A stretch of 64,000 nt of DNA, from NCBI GenBank assembly GCA_050250665.1, contig JBFWOF010000029.1, forward strand, positions 1 through 64,000, in the 5' to 3' direction. The position numbers were made by a program, and so were the translations under genes. Below are positions 43,302 to 52,166 of this stretch, in pieces (position 1 is the first letter of the stretch; every line of letters starts with the position of its first letter). The notes under the pieces were generated by a model, which was not told the DNA's origin, made no database searches, and worked only from the letters and a program-made list of their open reading frames with translations. Source of the stretch: JADKFD01 sp050250665. GTDB lineage: Bacteria; Pseudomonadota; Gammaproteobacteria; Xanthomonadales; SZUA-5.

Positions 43302-43757
43302 ATGAAGCTCGAAGTCAACGGCAAGACCCACGAGATCGACGCGGCGGAGGACATGCCGCTGTTGTGGGCGCTGCGCGATATCCTTGGCATGACCGGCACC
43401 AAATTCGGTTGTGGCATGGCCCTGTGTGGCGCCTGCACGGTGCATCTGGACGGCGTCGCCACGCGCTCGTGCACGCTGCCACTGTCGGCGGTGGCGGGAA
43501 AGAAGATCACCACCATCGAAGGCATCGCCGATGGCGACACGCTGCACGCGGTGCAGCAGGCCTGGCTGGATCTGGACGTGGTCCAGTGCGGTTACTGTCA
43601 GTCGGGTCAGATCATGAGCGCCACCGCGCTGCTGGCCAGCAACAAGAAGCCCAGCGACGCCGATATCGATACCGCCATGGGCGGCAATATCTGCCGTTGC
43701 GCCACCTATCCGCGGATTCGCGCGGCCATCCACGCCGCCGCTGCCAAGCTGGCCTGA
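43302..43757 (+). CDS. iorA: isoquinoline 1-oxidoreductase alpha-type (2Fe-2S) subunit
   Basis: The ATG at 43302 follows GGAG and is preferred over a GTG 12 bp upstream. The 151-residue product has a plant-type [2Fe-2S] site (C37, C42, C45, C57) and the second helical [2Fe-2S] site (C96, C99, C131, C133 in QCGYCQSGQ and NICRCAT). It passes electrons from the molybdenum subunit encoded 13 bp downstream. The two-subunit arrangement without an FAD subunit is that of IorAB and related aldehyde oxidoreductases. Confidence 0.93.
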   Translation: MKLEVNGKTHEIDAAEDMPLLWALRDILGMTGTKFGCGMALCGACTVHLDGVATRSCTLPLSAVAGKKITTIEGIADGDTLHAVQQAWLDLDVVQCGYCQSGQIMSATALLASNKKPSDADIDTAMGGNICRCATYPRIRAAIHAAAAKLA

Positions 43758-43770
43758 GCCGGAGATCGCC

Positions 43771-45927
43771 ATGAATGACATCATCAATCTGTCGCGCCGC
43801 GGATTTCTCCAGGGCAGCGCCGCCCTCGGCGGCGCCCTCGTCCTCGGATTCCATCTGAGCAGTCAGGCCTGGGCCGAGAAGGCCACGACTGGATCGGCCG
43901 CCGTCGATCTGAATGCCTTCCTGAGCATTGCCGCCGATGGCGCCATCACCGTGCACGCCAAACATTCGGAAATGGGCCAGGGCATCCTGACCTCGCTGGC
44001 GATGATCATTGCCGAGGAAATGGACGCCGATTGGGCCAGAGTCACGGCCGTGCCCGGCGACGCCAGGCCCGAATTCGCCCACGCCCAGTGGGGCATACAG
44101 GCCACCGGTGGCAGCACCAGCACCTATACCTCCTACGAGCAGATGCGCAAGGTCGGTGCCACGGCACGGGCCATGCTGGTCGCGGCTGCGGCCGCGCGCA
44201 GCGGCCTGGATGCCGCCAAGCTCAAGACCGTCGATGGCGCCGTCATCGGCCCGGAAGCCGGACAGCGCTGGAACTACGGTGAGCTGGCAGCAGAGGCCGC
44301 CAAGCTGAGTCCGCCGGCCGATGTCACGCTCAAGGATCGCAAGCAATTCAAGCTCATCGGCAAATCCCAGCATCGTCTGGACGGCCGCGCCAAGGTGACC
44401 GGCACCGCTGGTTTCGGCATCGACGTCAAGGTGCCCGGCCTGTTGACCGCGGTGATCGTGCGTTCGCCGGTATTTGGTGGAAAGCTGAAGAAGCTGGATG
44501 GCGACGCCGCCAAGGCGATGAAGGGCGTTCGTCATGTGGTCGAGGTGCCGTCTGGTGCGGCAGTGGTGGCGGATCACTACTGGGCGGCCAAACAGGGCGC
44601 CGAAGCGCTGAAGCTGGAATGGGATCTGGGTGCTGGCGCCGATTTCTCCACCGAGAGTCAGGCCAGGGATCTGGACCAGTTGCTGGCAGGCGAGGGCGCC
44701 GAAGCCAAGCGGGTCGGCGACGTGGCGGCGGTCATGGGCGAAGTCAAGGATCCGATCTCTGGCGAGTTCGACTTTCCCTATCTGGCGCACGCGCCGATGG
44801 AGCCGATGAACGCCACGGCCGATGTGCGCGCGGACGGAGTCACGGTCTGGGCACCCACCCAGTTCCAGACCTTCGACCAGATGGCAGCGGCGAAGATTGC
44901 CGGTGTCACGCCGGACAAGGTGGTGCTGCACACCACGCTGCTGGGCGGTGGATTCGGTCGACGCGCCAATCCGGCCTCGGATTTCGTCAGCGAGGCGGTG
45001 GCGGTATCGAAGGCCGTCGGTGCGCCGGTCAAGGTCATCTGGACCCGCGAGGACGATACCCGCGGGGGCTATTACCGACCACGCACACGGGTGTCGGCGC
45101 AGCTGGCGCTGGACGGCGACAAGCAGCCGCAGGCACTGCGGGTCAAGATTGCCAACCAGTCGATCATGGAGGGCACACCCTTCGGTGCCGCGATGGCCGA
45201 GACCGGTGTGGACCCGAGTCAGGTCGAGGGTCTCGACGACTGGCCTTATGCCACACCCAATGCGCAGGTGAGCTACCACAAGGCCAGCGCTGCGGTGCCG
45301 GTGCTGTGGTGGCGCTCGGTGGGTCATACCTTCAGCGCCTACGTCAAGGAGACGCTGATCGATGAAGCCGCCGAACGCGCTGGCGCCGATCCCATCGACT
45401 ACCGCATCAAGCTGCTCGAAGCGCATCCGCGCCAGGTCGCGCTGCTGCAGAAGCTGAAGGCTGAATCGGGCTGGGGCAAGGCGCCCAAGGGCCGATTCCA
45501 GGGCGTGGCCATTCATGAATCCTTCAATTCGCTGGTCGGTGAGGTAGTCGAGATCTCGCTCGAAGGCAGCACGCTCACCTTGCACAAGCTGACCGCCGTG
45601 GTCGACTGCGGCAACGTGGTCAATCCCGATACGGTCAAGGCGCAGATCATGGGCGGCTCGCTGATGGGGCTGTCGGCGGCGCTGGGCGAAGCCATCACCT
45701 TCAAGGATGGTCGCGTGGTGCAGTCCAACTTCCACGATTACCCGGTACTGCGGCTACCGCAGGCGCCGGCCGTGGCCGTACACATCATCGAAAGCGGTGC
45801 CGCCATGGGCGGCGTGGGCGAACCCGGCACACCGCCGGCCGCGCCGGCTCTGGCCAACGCGATTGCCAAGGCCAGCGGCAAGCGTTTGCGGGTGTTGCCT
45901 CTGGATCTGGCCTCGCTGGCGGGCTGA
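43771..45927 (+). CDS. iorB: isoquinoline 1-oxidoreductase beta-type molybdopterin subunit, Tat-exported
   Basis: The 718-residue product begins with a twin-arginine signal (SRRGFLQG at residues 8-15) and an Ala-rich hydrophobic stretch ending SQAWAEK. The molybdenum-binding domains contain FLSIAADGAITVHAKHSEMG, GIQATGGSTSTYTSYEQMR and LLGGGFGRRANPASDF, with the C-terminal GGVGEPGTPPAAPALANAI carrying the catalytic-type Glu. It hydroxylates aldehydes or N-heterocycles in the periplasm. The electron acceptor is unknown; no cytochrome gene is adjacent. Substrate specificity cannot be read from sequence. Confidence 0.92.
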   Translation: MNDIINLSRRGFLQGSAALGGALVLGFHLSSQAWAEKATTGSAAVDLNAFLSIAADGAITVHAKHSEMGQGILTSLAMIIAEEMDADWARVTAVPGDARPEFAHAQWGIQATGGSTSTYTSYEQMRKVGATARAMLVAAAAARSGLDAAKLKTVDGAVIGPEAGQRWNYGELAAEAAKLSPPADVTLKDRKQFKLIGKSQHRLDGRAKVTGTAGFGIDVKVPGLLTAVIVRSPVFGGKLKKLDGDAAKAMKGVRHVVEVPSGAAVVADHYWAAKQGAEALKLEWDLGAGADFSTESQARDLDQLLAGEGAEAKRVGDVAAVMGEVKDPISGEFDFPYLAHAPMEPMNATADVRADGVTVWAPTQFQTFDQMAAAKIAGVTPDKVVLHTTLLGGGFGRRANPASDFVSEAVAVSKAVGAPVKVIWTREDDTRGGYYRPRTRVSAQLALDGDKQPQALRVKIANQSIMEGTPFGAAMAETGVDPSQVEGLDDWPYATPNAQVSYHKASAAVPVLWWRSVGHTFSAYVKETLIDEAAERAGADPIDYRIKLLEAHPRQVALLQKLKAESGWGKAPKGRFQGVAIHESFNSLVGEVVEISLEGSTLTLHKLTAVVDCGNVVNPDTVKAQIMGGSLMGLSAALGEAITFKDGRVVQSNFHDYPVLRLPQAPAVAVHIIESGAAMGGVGEPGTPPAAPALANAIAKASGKRLRVLPLDLASLAG

Positions 45928-46047
45928 GGTCAGCGTTCGCATACGTATTCAACGCCCATCATCGTGCTTTGGCCGCTCGGCCAGCGGTCAAAGCGGCGAC
46001 ACTCTTGAGGAAGAGCCGGGCCAAGATCGGCGTCGAATCCAGGAGCG

Positions 46048-48510
46048 ATGATGAAGTTCAGCCTCAGGCCGATGGCCTTGATGGTGCCGATGGTGCTCGC
46101 AGTCTGTGGCTGCGCCACCCATCCGACGCTGCTGCAACCGGCGGCAATTGAATCGGGATGCGTGCCATCCTCGCTCGGCGATACGGTGCTCTACCTTCGA
46201 GGTTCGCTGAGCAGTTGGGCGGCGCTGGAGGAATACGCCTTCCAGTATCGCTGCGATGGCTACTATCTCAACGTCGAAGCAGTTGCCAACCAGGACTTCA
46301 AGCTCGCTGATGCGGACTGGACGCCAGCGACGAGCTTCGGCGCGCCGGTGGGCGGCAATGGCACAATCGGCGATTCGGTGCTTTTTGCCCTCGTCCGCGG
46401 GTCCGATCCGGGCGGTAATGCCAATCTGCGCTTCCGTTTTGCCGGCGAGCACACGGTCAAGCTGGTTCTGGATCAGGGCAAGGCCACGGTGACCATAGGC
46501 CCGAAGAGCTTCGATGATCCGCGGGCGCGGCCGGTGACTGATCCGGTGGCTCTGAGTCTGCGTTTCGATTCGCGGGCGCTGGGCCACAAGGCGCCCTTTG
46601 GTGCGGTGGTTGCCGGTCGGCAGATCGAGTTCGCGTTGTCGGCCTTGCCCGGCGTCGACAGCGCCACGCTGGTCATCGAATCGCGGCTGCTGATGGGCAA
46701 TCAGGAGCAACTGGACTACCACGAGCTGGTCCGGATTCCGATGACCTCCCAGGCCGCTGGCGCGATCCAGCGCTGGCAGGCCAGCCACCGATTTGCGGAC
46801 ATCGGCGTCTACGGCTACTGGTTCGACCTGGTCATCGGCGGGCAGCACTACGTCTACCAGAACAACCGCAACTCGGTGTTCTGGACCCGCGAACGCGGCA
46901 ATGGCGGCGAGGGGCTGGTCAGTTTCGCACCGGAATCCCGCGAATCCATCCGTCGATACCGCCAGACCGTCTATCGCGCCGACTTCGTCGTGCCCGAGTG
47001 GGCGCCGGACGTCATTTACTACTACATCTTCCCGGAGCGCTTCCGTAACGGCGATCGCTCCAATGACCCTGAACCCGGCGTACAGCGTTTCCACGACGGC
47101 ACCGTCGAGTTCCACACCGACTGGAATGACCGGCCCTGGCTCAATGGCACCGGCGATGGTTCCGATGCTCGTTACAGCAATGATTTCTTCGGTGGCGACA
47201 TCGCTGGGATCATCGAGAAGCTGGACTACATCCGTGAGCTGGGCGCCAATACGCTGTACCTGACACCGCTGTTCCAGGCCGCCAGCAATCACAAGTACGA
47301 CACCGCCGACTATCGCCGCGTGGATCCGGGTTTCGGCAGCAATGTCGACTTTGCACGCCTGACCGGCGAGGCCGCCAAACGCGGCATTCGGGTGATTCCG
47401 GATACTTCACTCAATCACACCGGTGAGGACTCGCTGTACTTCAACCGCTATGGCAACCATCCGGGCATCGGCGCCTTTCAGAACGGAGAGATCCGATCCG
47501 ATTCGCCTTATGCCGACTGGTACCGCTTTGATCCCGACAACGCCGAGCAGCCCTATCAGGGCTGGGTAGGCGTGCGAGATCTGCCGGAACTGGACAAGCA
47601 GTCCCGATCCTTCCGCGACTTCGCCTATGGCAAGCCCGATTCGGTGATGCTGCACTGGCTGGATCAGGGCGCCGCCGGCTGGCGCATGGATGTCGCTCCC
47701 TGGGTGCCGGATGACTTCTGGCGCGAATGGCGCAGCGCCATCAGAGCCCATCGCCCCGACGCACTGACCGTGGCCGAAACCTGGTTCGATGCCTCCAAGT
47801 TCCTGCTCGGCGACATGTTCGATTCGACCATGAACTACATCTTCCGCAACGCCGTGCTCGAATATGCCGGCGGCGCCGATGCGCGGCAGATGTACGGCCA
47901 TCTCGAATGGCTGCGCGAGGCCTATCCGCCGCAGGCGCTGTACGCGCTGATGAATCTGCTGTCCACGCACGATCAGGCGCGCTCCTTGCACGTGCTGGGC
48001 GACCATGGGCCAGAGACCGATCCGGTGACCCGGGCCTTGGCCAAGCGACGACTGCTGCTGGCCATGCTGTTGCAGATGAGCTACCCCGGATCGCCGGCGA
48101 TCTTCTATGCCGATGAAGTCGGCGTGACCGGCGGTGACGACCCCTACAATCGCGTCACCTATCCGTGGGCGGACCTCGGCGGAGAGCCGGATCTGGCCAT
48201 GCTCGCGCAGGTGCAGACCCTGACCCGGATGCGCCGGGAACACGCCGTGTTAAGCCGTGGCAGTCTCGAAGCGCCGCTGTATCTGGACGAGCATCTGATC
48301 GTGCTGCTGCGCCGTCTGGGCGACCAGGTGGCCATCGTGGTCACCAACAACAGCGAAAGCGCGCAGGCGCTGAATCTGCCTGTACCACCGGAACTGGCGG
48401 ATATCGGTCTGCACGACGTCGTGGGCGGTCAGCACTTCGAAGTGCTGGGCGGTCATTTGCAGCTGAGCGTGCCGGCCCTGTCGGGAATGGTGCTGGTCGG
48501 GTCGCGCTAG
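46048..48510 (+). CDS. GH13 alpha-amylase family lipoprotein (neopullulanase/cyclomaltodextrinase-like)
   Basis: The 820-residue product has a lipoprotein signal with VCGC and probable lipidated C22. Two ATG codons are adjacent; the second (46051) is better spaced from AGGAG. After N-terminal beta-sandwich domains (about 40-310), the GH13 barrel starts near 318 (DVIYYYIFPERFRNG). Catalytic residues are the Asp in GWRMDVAPW (about 548), the Glu in TVAETWFD (about 577) and the Asp in STHDQAR (about 641). It hydrolyses alpha-glucans at the cell surface. Related enzymes split maltodextrins, cyclodextrins or pullulan. No maltose operon is nearby. Confidence 0.9.
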   Translation: MMKFSLRPMALMVPMVLAVCGCATHPTLLQPAAIESGCVPSSLGDTVLYLRGSLSSWAALEEYAFQYRCDGYYLNVEAVANQDFKLADADWTPATSFGAPVGGNGTIGDSVLFALVRGSDPGGNANLRFRFAGEHTVKLVLDQGKATVTIGPKSFDDPRARPVTDPVALSLRFDSRALGHKAPFGAVVAGRQIEFALSALPGVDSATLVIESRLLMGNQEQLDYHELVRIPMTSQAAGAIQRWQASHRFADIGVYGYWFDLVIGGQHYVYQNNRNSVFWTRERGNGGEGLVSFAPESRESIRRYRQTVYRADFVVPEWAPDVIYYYIFPERFRNGDRSNDPEPGVQRFHDGTVEFHTDWNDRPWLNGTGDGSDARYSNDFFGGDIAGIIEKLDYIRELGANTLYLTPLFQAASNHKYDTADYRRVDPGFGSNVDFARLTGEAAKRGIRVIPDTSLNHTGEDSLYFNRYGNHPGIGAFQNGEIRSDSPYADWYRFDPDNAEQPYQGWVGVRDLPELDKQSRSFRDFAYGKPDSVMLHWLDQGAAGWRMDVAPWVPDDFWREWRSAIRAHRPDALTVAETWFDASKFLLGDMFDSTMNYIFRNAVLEYAGGADARQMYGHLEWLREAYPPQALYALMNLLSTHDQARSLHVLGDHGPETDPVTRALAKRRLLLAMLLQMSYPGSPAIFYADEVGVTGGDDPYNRVTYPWADLGGEPDLAMLAQVQTLTRMRREHAVLSRGSLEAPLYLDEHLIVLLRRLGDQVAIVVTNNSESAQALNLPVPPELADIGLHDVVGGQHFEVLGGHLQLSVPALSGMVLVGSR

Positions 48511-48540
48511 GAGCGGATGGGGCAGCCGGGCGGAGGGAGA

Positions 48541-48562
48541 AGCGTCCAGACAAGTCTGGACC
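48541..48562. repeat. TCCAGAC family element, second locus
   Basis: These 22 bp are identical to 257-278. The rest of the 290-bp gap holds a weakly similar GTCCAGACCTACC segment near 48640 and no gene. Confidence 0.7.
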
Positions 48563-48802
48563 CACAAGAGCGCGGCCCCTGTGGGTTCGCACTCTGTGCC
48601 AACTCTTTGGCCGGTCAGTGCAGGCAGCACTTGGGCAAGTCCAGACCTACCAGAGCCGGGTTTCTGGGGAACTTGGCGCTGCTTGCGGCGTCTTCATAGA
48701 ACCATCACATTCTGGCCTAATGGCCGTCGCGATGCTGATCGTGATCGATTGGTGCGCCCCGCTGCGCGTGTTCTTGCTCCTCCCATCAGGAAAACCACCA
48801 AA

Positions 48803-49426
48803 ATGAAGATTCGCCTTTGTTTGATCACCGCCGCAGCACTGGTATTGACCGCTTGCGGAAGCACCTCCGGAATGAAGCGCGCAGACTCCGAGAGCGCGCC
48901 GGCCAGGAGCCAGAGTTCCGGTCAGGACAAGGCCGCGATCAGCGCCGATTTCAGCTCCTACAGCCGGGTGGTGGTGCGTGATTTCGCCAACTGGACCAAG
49001 ATCAAGGGCAAGGACGAGGCCAAACGCGCGGTACGGGAAGCGCAGGCCGTCGCCGTCGGCAAGCGCTTTGCCGACAAGATTGCCGAAGGTCTGGGCGCAG
49101 GCACGGCTTTTGAAAACGTGAGCCGCAATGACGCCGAGGTGGGTGCGGGCACGCTGGTCATTCAGGGTGAGGTGACCAAGTACAAGGCTGGCAATCGCGC
49201 ACTGCGTCTGATGATCGGTTTTGGTGCGGGCAGCGCCAATTTCGATGCCCGCGTGAGTTTCGTCGATGGCGCCACCGGCAAGGAAGTGTCCTTCATGACC
49301 GTCGACAAGAACAGCTGGTTCCTCGGTGGACTGCTGGCGGCCGCACAGACGGTCGACGATTTTGTCGATGGAGCAGCCACCAAGGTGGCTGAAGAGACGC
49401 TGCGCGCCAAGACCGGGGCGAAGTGA
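48803..49426 (+). CDS. DUF4410 family lipoprotein
   Basis: The ATG at 48803 gives a lipoprotein signal (MKIRLCLITAAALVLTACGS, lipidated C18). The 207-residue product has a Ser-rich linker (about 19-45) and a DUF4410-like domain: YSRVVVRDFANWT, GTLVIQGEVTKYKAGN, ALRLMIGFGAGSANFDARV and a C-terminal amphipathic helix. It resembles the CsgG/GNA1162-type fold of outer membrane lipoproteins. Function is unknown. A bidirectional terminator follows. Confidence 0.83.
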   Translation: MKIRLCLITAAALVLTACGSTSGMKRADSESAPARSQSSGQDKAAISADFSSYSRVVVRDFANWTKIKGKDEAKRAVREAQAVAVGKRFADKIAEGLGAGTAFENVSRNDAEVGAGTLVIQGEVTKYKAGNRALRLMIGFGAGSANFDARVSFVDGATGKEVSFMTVDKNSWFLGGLLAAAQTVDDFVDGAATKVAEETLRAKTGAK

Positions 49427-49481
49427 GGCTCAGCATGACAGGCCGGCATCCGCGTTGAGACTTGGCCGGTGCTGCAACAAG

Positions 49482-49517
49482 AAACGGGAAGGCCTGAGCC
49501 TTCCCGTTCTTGTTTCT
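49482..49517. terminator. bidirectional terminator between DUF4410 and ALDH genes
   Basis: ACGGGAAGGC and GCCTTCCCGT form a 10-bp stem with a CTGA loop, followed by TCTTGTTTCT on the plus strand and TTTCTTGTTG on the minus strand. Confidence 0.85.
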
Positions 49518-49569
49518 GCCGATCAGCTGGAATGGCGCCGCGGCTGCGGCGCTCCAGCATTCGCAAGTA

Positions 49570-51102
49570 CTACAGATCGAACTTGATGCCCTGGGCCAGC
49601 GGCAGCGCGTCGGAGTAGTTGATGGTGTTGGTCTGGCGGCGCATGTAGATTTTCCAGGCGTCCGAACCCGACTCGCGTCCGCCGCCGGTCTCCTTCTCGC
49701 CGCCGAAGGCGCCGCCAATCTCGGCGCCGGAGGTGCCGATGTTGACGTTGGCGATGCCGCAATCCGACCCGGTGGCAGCGAGGAAGCGCTCGGCATGGCG
49801 CATGTCGGTGGTGAAGATCGACGAAGACAGGCCCTGCGGCACGCCGTTCTGAATGGCAATGGCCTCGTCCAGAGTGTCGAAGGGCATGATGTACAGGATC
49901 GGCGCGAAGGTCTCGGTCTGGATCACTTCGCAATCCGGAGCCAGCCCGTTGATGATGGTCGGCAGCACGAAATTGCCCGGGCGGTCGAGAACGGCGCCGC
50001 CGCTCAGCACCTTGCCGCCGGCTGCCTTCGCAGCTTCGACAGCCTGGGTGTAGCGGGCGACCGACGCCTGGTCGATCAGCGGGCCCATCAGGGTGCCGGC
50101 ATCGAGCGGATTGCCGATCTTGGATTCGACCTGCTGGTAGGCCTTGACCACACGCGCGGTGACGTCGTCGATGATGGAGCGGTGGACGATCAGGCGGCGG
50201 GTGGTCGTGCAACGCTGACCGGCGGTACCGACGGCGCCGAAGACGATGGCCGGAATGGCCAGATTCAGGTCGGCGCTGGCGTCGACGATGATGGCGTTGT
50301 TACCGCCGAGTTCCAGCAGCGAACGACCCATGCGCCGCGACACGCGCTCGCCGACCATGCGCCCGACGGCGGTGGATCCGGTGAAGCTGATCAGCGGAAT
50401 GCGATGATCGTCGACGAAGGTCTGGGCGATTTCGCTGCCGATGTCGTTGAACAGGAAGAAGATGTCCGGGAAGCCGGCAGCGCGCAGGGCTTCGTTGCAG
50501 ACCTTCATCGAGGCCACGGCGGTCAGCGGCGTTTTCGGCGATGGCTTCCAGATCGTGATGTCACCGCAGACGGCGGCGAGGAAGGCGTTCCAGCTCCACA
50601 CCGCCACCGGAAAGTTGAAGGCGCTGATCACGCCGACAATACCGATCGGATGCCACTGCTCGTACATGCGATGGCCAGGACGCTCCGAATGCATGCTGTT
50701 GCCGTAGAGCTGGCGCGACAGGCCGACAGCGAAATCGGCAATGTCGATCATCTCCTGCACTTCGCCGTCGCCTTCGGGCTTGATCTTGCCCATTTCCAGG
50801 CTCACCAGCGAGCCCAGCGCATCCTTGTGCTTGCGCAGGGCCTCGGCACACAGACGGATGGCTTCGCCGCGGCGCGGCGCCGGCGTCGTGCGCCAGATTT
50901 TGAACGCAGCTTCGGCGCGCGCCATGATGGTGTCGTAATCGCTGCGGCTGGACGCATAGGTGCGCGCGATCACTTCGCCATTGGCCGGATTGACGCTGCT
51001 CAGCACGCCGGAATCGGTGGTGGTCGACCACTCGCCGTTGCCGAGATAGGCGCCGCTGTTGTCAGCCGACAGGCCGAGGGCGGAAAGAACTGCGTGGGAC
51101 AT
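49570..51102 (-). CDS. amaB: ALDH7-type aldehyde dehydrogenase, probable L-piperidine-6-carboxylate (aminoadipate semialdehyde) dehydrogenase
   Basis: The 510-residue product has the ALDH catalytic C298 (GTAGQRCTTTRRL), general base E264 (LLELGGNNA) and the antiquitin-specific end GGAFGGEKETGGGRESGSDA. ALDH7 enzymes oxidise alpha-aminoadipate semialdehyde in lysine breakdown. The gene is alone here, without other lysine catabolism genes, so the in vivo substrate is inferred from family alone. Confidence 0.88.
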   Translation of the reverse strand: MSHAVLSALGLSADNSGAYLGNGEWSTTTDSGVLSSVNPANGEVIARTYASSRSDYDTIMARAEAAFKIWRTTPAPRRGEAIRLCAEALRKHKDALGSLVSLEMGKIKPEGDGEVQEMIDIADFAVGLSRQLYGNSMHSERPGHRMYEQWHPIGIVGVISAFNFPVAVWSWNAFLAAVCGDITIWKPSPKTPLTAVASMKVCNEALRAAGFPDIFFLFNDIGSEIAQTFVDDHRIPLISFTGSTAVGRMVGERVSRRMGRSLLELGGNNAIIVDASADLNLAIPAIVFGAVGTAGQRCTTTRRLIVHRSIIDDVTARVVKAYQQVESKIGNPLDAGTLMGPLIDQASVARYTQAVEAAKAAGGKVLSGGAVLDRPGNFVLPTIINGLAPDCEVIQTETFAPILYIMPFDTLDEAIAIQNGVPQGLSSSIFTTDMRHAERFLAATGSDCGIANVNIGTSGAEIGGAFGGEKETGGGRESGSDAWKIYMRRQTNTINYSDALPLAQGIKFDL

Positions 51103-51120
51103 GGGAACTCCTGGTGGTTC

Positions 51121-51215
51121 AGGAGGGCACGAGTGCGAGAGGGCACGAGTGCACGTGATTCGGAGCTGGCTGCTCCTGCTTCTTCGTGCCCCGTGCCTTC
51201 GTGCCTCGTGACCTC
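51121..51215. repeat. degenerate AGGGCACGAG/CTCGTGCC repeat cluster
   Basis: AGGGCACGAGTGC occurs twice in direct order (about 51124 and 51140), followed by inverted forms (CTTCGTGCCCCGTGCCTTCG at 51183-51202). The same words occur in the array at 18398. It lies between the ALDH start and tRNA-Arg. Confidence 0.5.
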
Positions 51216-51226
51216 ACGAAAGGGTG

Positions 51227-51300
51227 CGCCCCCGACACGATTCGAACGTGCGACCTTCCCCTTAGGAGGGGGACGCTCTATCCAGCTGAGCTACGGGGGC
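51227..51300 (-). tRNA. tRNA-Arg (anticodon CCT)
   Basis: A full cloverleaf reads on the minus strand: acceptor GCCCCCG/CGGGGGC, D arm GCTC/GAGC, anticodon stem TCCCC/GGGGA with loop CTCCTAA (anticodon CCT, reading AGG codons), and T arm GCACG-TTCGAAT-CGTGT. The discriminator base is G. CCA is not encoded; CAC follows. Confidence 0.93.
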
Positions 51301-51312
51301 ATTGAGCCGACC

Positions 51313-51318
51313 ATTATA
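51313..51318 (-). promoter_or_regulatory. TATAAT box of tRNA-Arg
   Basis: A consensus TATAAT on the minus strand ends 12 bp before the tRNA 5' end. No consensus -35 box is found 16-18 bp upstream. An identical box is present in the upstream duplicate (51434-51439). Confidence 0.6.
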
Positions 51319-51402
51319 GCGGCTGGATACCCGGCCCGTCGGCGCAGCCGCCGGGCGTTCATCTGGCAGCGCGCCAGTGGCGCGCGAGCGAGCCAGATTC
51401 AC

Positions 51403-51442
51403 CCAGCTGAGCTACGGGGGCATTGAGCCGACCATTATAGCG
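51403..51442 (-). repeat. 40-bp duplicate of the tRNA-Arg promoter and 5' end
   Basis: Positions 51403-51442 equal 51282-51321 over 40 bp. The copy includes TATAAT, the leader and the first 19 nt of the tRNA, then stops before the D loop is complete. It is a truncated tRNA remnant with a promoter pointing at the intact gene 102 bp away. Confidence 0.85.
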
Positions 51443-51533
51443 CGGGAGTTGCCGCGCTCTGAACCGGCCATTCATGGCGGTCGGAAAGGCACCCTTTGGC
51501 CCGCAACCGCCGCGGCGATGAACCTGCCGAATG

Positions 51534-51616
51534 TAGCCCGATGTGCCGCGCAGCGGCTCACCGGGGCTTTTGCGCGTCAGCGCCCGGAGGGCGCTGCGCG
51601 CACTTCAGGCTACGAA
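51534..51616. repeat. dispersed repeat family B, copy 2
   Basis: An 83-bp element matching 1745-1827, from TAGCCCGATGTGCCGCGCAG to GGCTACGAA. Between it and 51759 lies a pyrimidine/purine palindrome (CTCCCTCCCCGA and its inverse near 51705-51740). Confidence 0.75.
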
Positions 51617-51758
51617 CAGCGGTTTGCGCCAATTTCCTCAAGTCATTGATTGTCAATCGGCGGGTGTAGGTTGCCGTGAAAGTCGTTCAGGCGAGTGATG
51701 TCGCTCCCTCCCCGATGTTCGGGGAGGGCTGGGGAGGGGTTAGGCAGGAAAACCTATG

Positions 51759-51882
51759 CAACGGTCATGGCACCAGCGACTTTCATGATTGCGAGTGGCC
51801 CACAGCCATGACCGTTGGGTTAAGCGCAGCGTGCCCAACGTCCGGCCCATCTGTTGGGCACGCTGCGCTTAGCCCAACCTAC
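51759..51882. repeat. 13-bp-arm hairpin abutting repeat family A, copy 2
   Basis: CAACGGTCATGGC (51759-51771) pairs with GCCATGACCGTTG (51805-51817). It is joined directly to a family A hairpin (51815-51882, TTGGGTTAAGCGCAGCGTGC on the left and its inverse on the right). No gene is seen in the 51.3-52.1 kb gap. Confidence 0.75.
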
Positions 51883-52003
51883 GGTTGATGGCCCGTCGGC
51901 AGAGTCGGGCCGACGCACGCGGCGCCGCCTTGTCCAGCCATGTAGATCAACAGCGGCCGCGCAGTGCGCGTCCCTCCTCAACGCCGTTCCGCGCCCGCTC
52001 TGG

Positions 52004-52089
52004 CCACCAACCACCAACCACCAACCAACAACCAACAACCAACAACCGACAACCGACAACCGACAACCGACAACCGACAACCGACAACC
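52004..52089. repeat. 7-bp tandem array (CAACCAA, CAACCGA)
   Basis: About 12 units of 7 bp change in order from CCAACCA to CAACCAA to CAACCGA over 86 bp, ending 77 bp before hflK. The unit GACAACC is the reverse complement of the GGTTGTC unit at 61165. Ordered blocks of variant units suggest stepwise expansion. Confidence 0.9.
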
Positions 52090-52166
52090 ATGCCCTCCGG
52101 CAGTCACTATTGGTTGCGAGTCTGCGTATCCTGTGGGCTTCCAGATCATGGCCGGAGGCCTACGCG

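Noticed and set aside
43612..45735. 707-codon open frame antisense to iorB
   Set aside because: High-GC codon use in a real gene keeps the opposite strand open. The plus frame encodes a full molybdoenzyme with a Tat signal; the antisense product resembles nothing.
51227..51442. Integrated element at tRNA-Arg
   Set aside because: Only 81 bp lie between the direct repeats and no integrase or phage gene is near, so there is no present element.
52004..52089. CRISPR or coding repeat before hflK
   Set aside because: Contiguous 7-bp units without spacers; the frame through it has no start signal and enters hflK only by chance.
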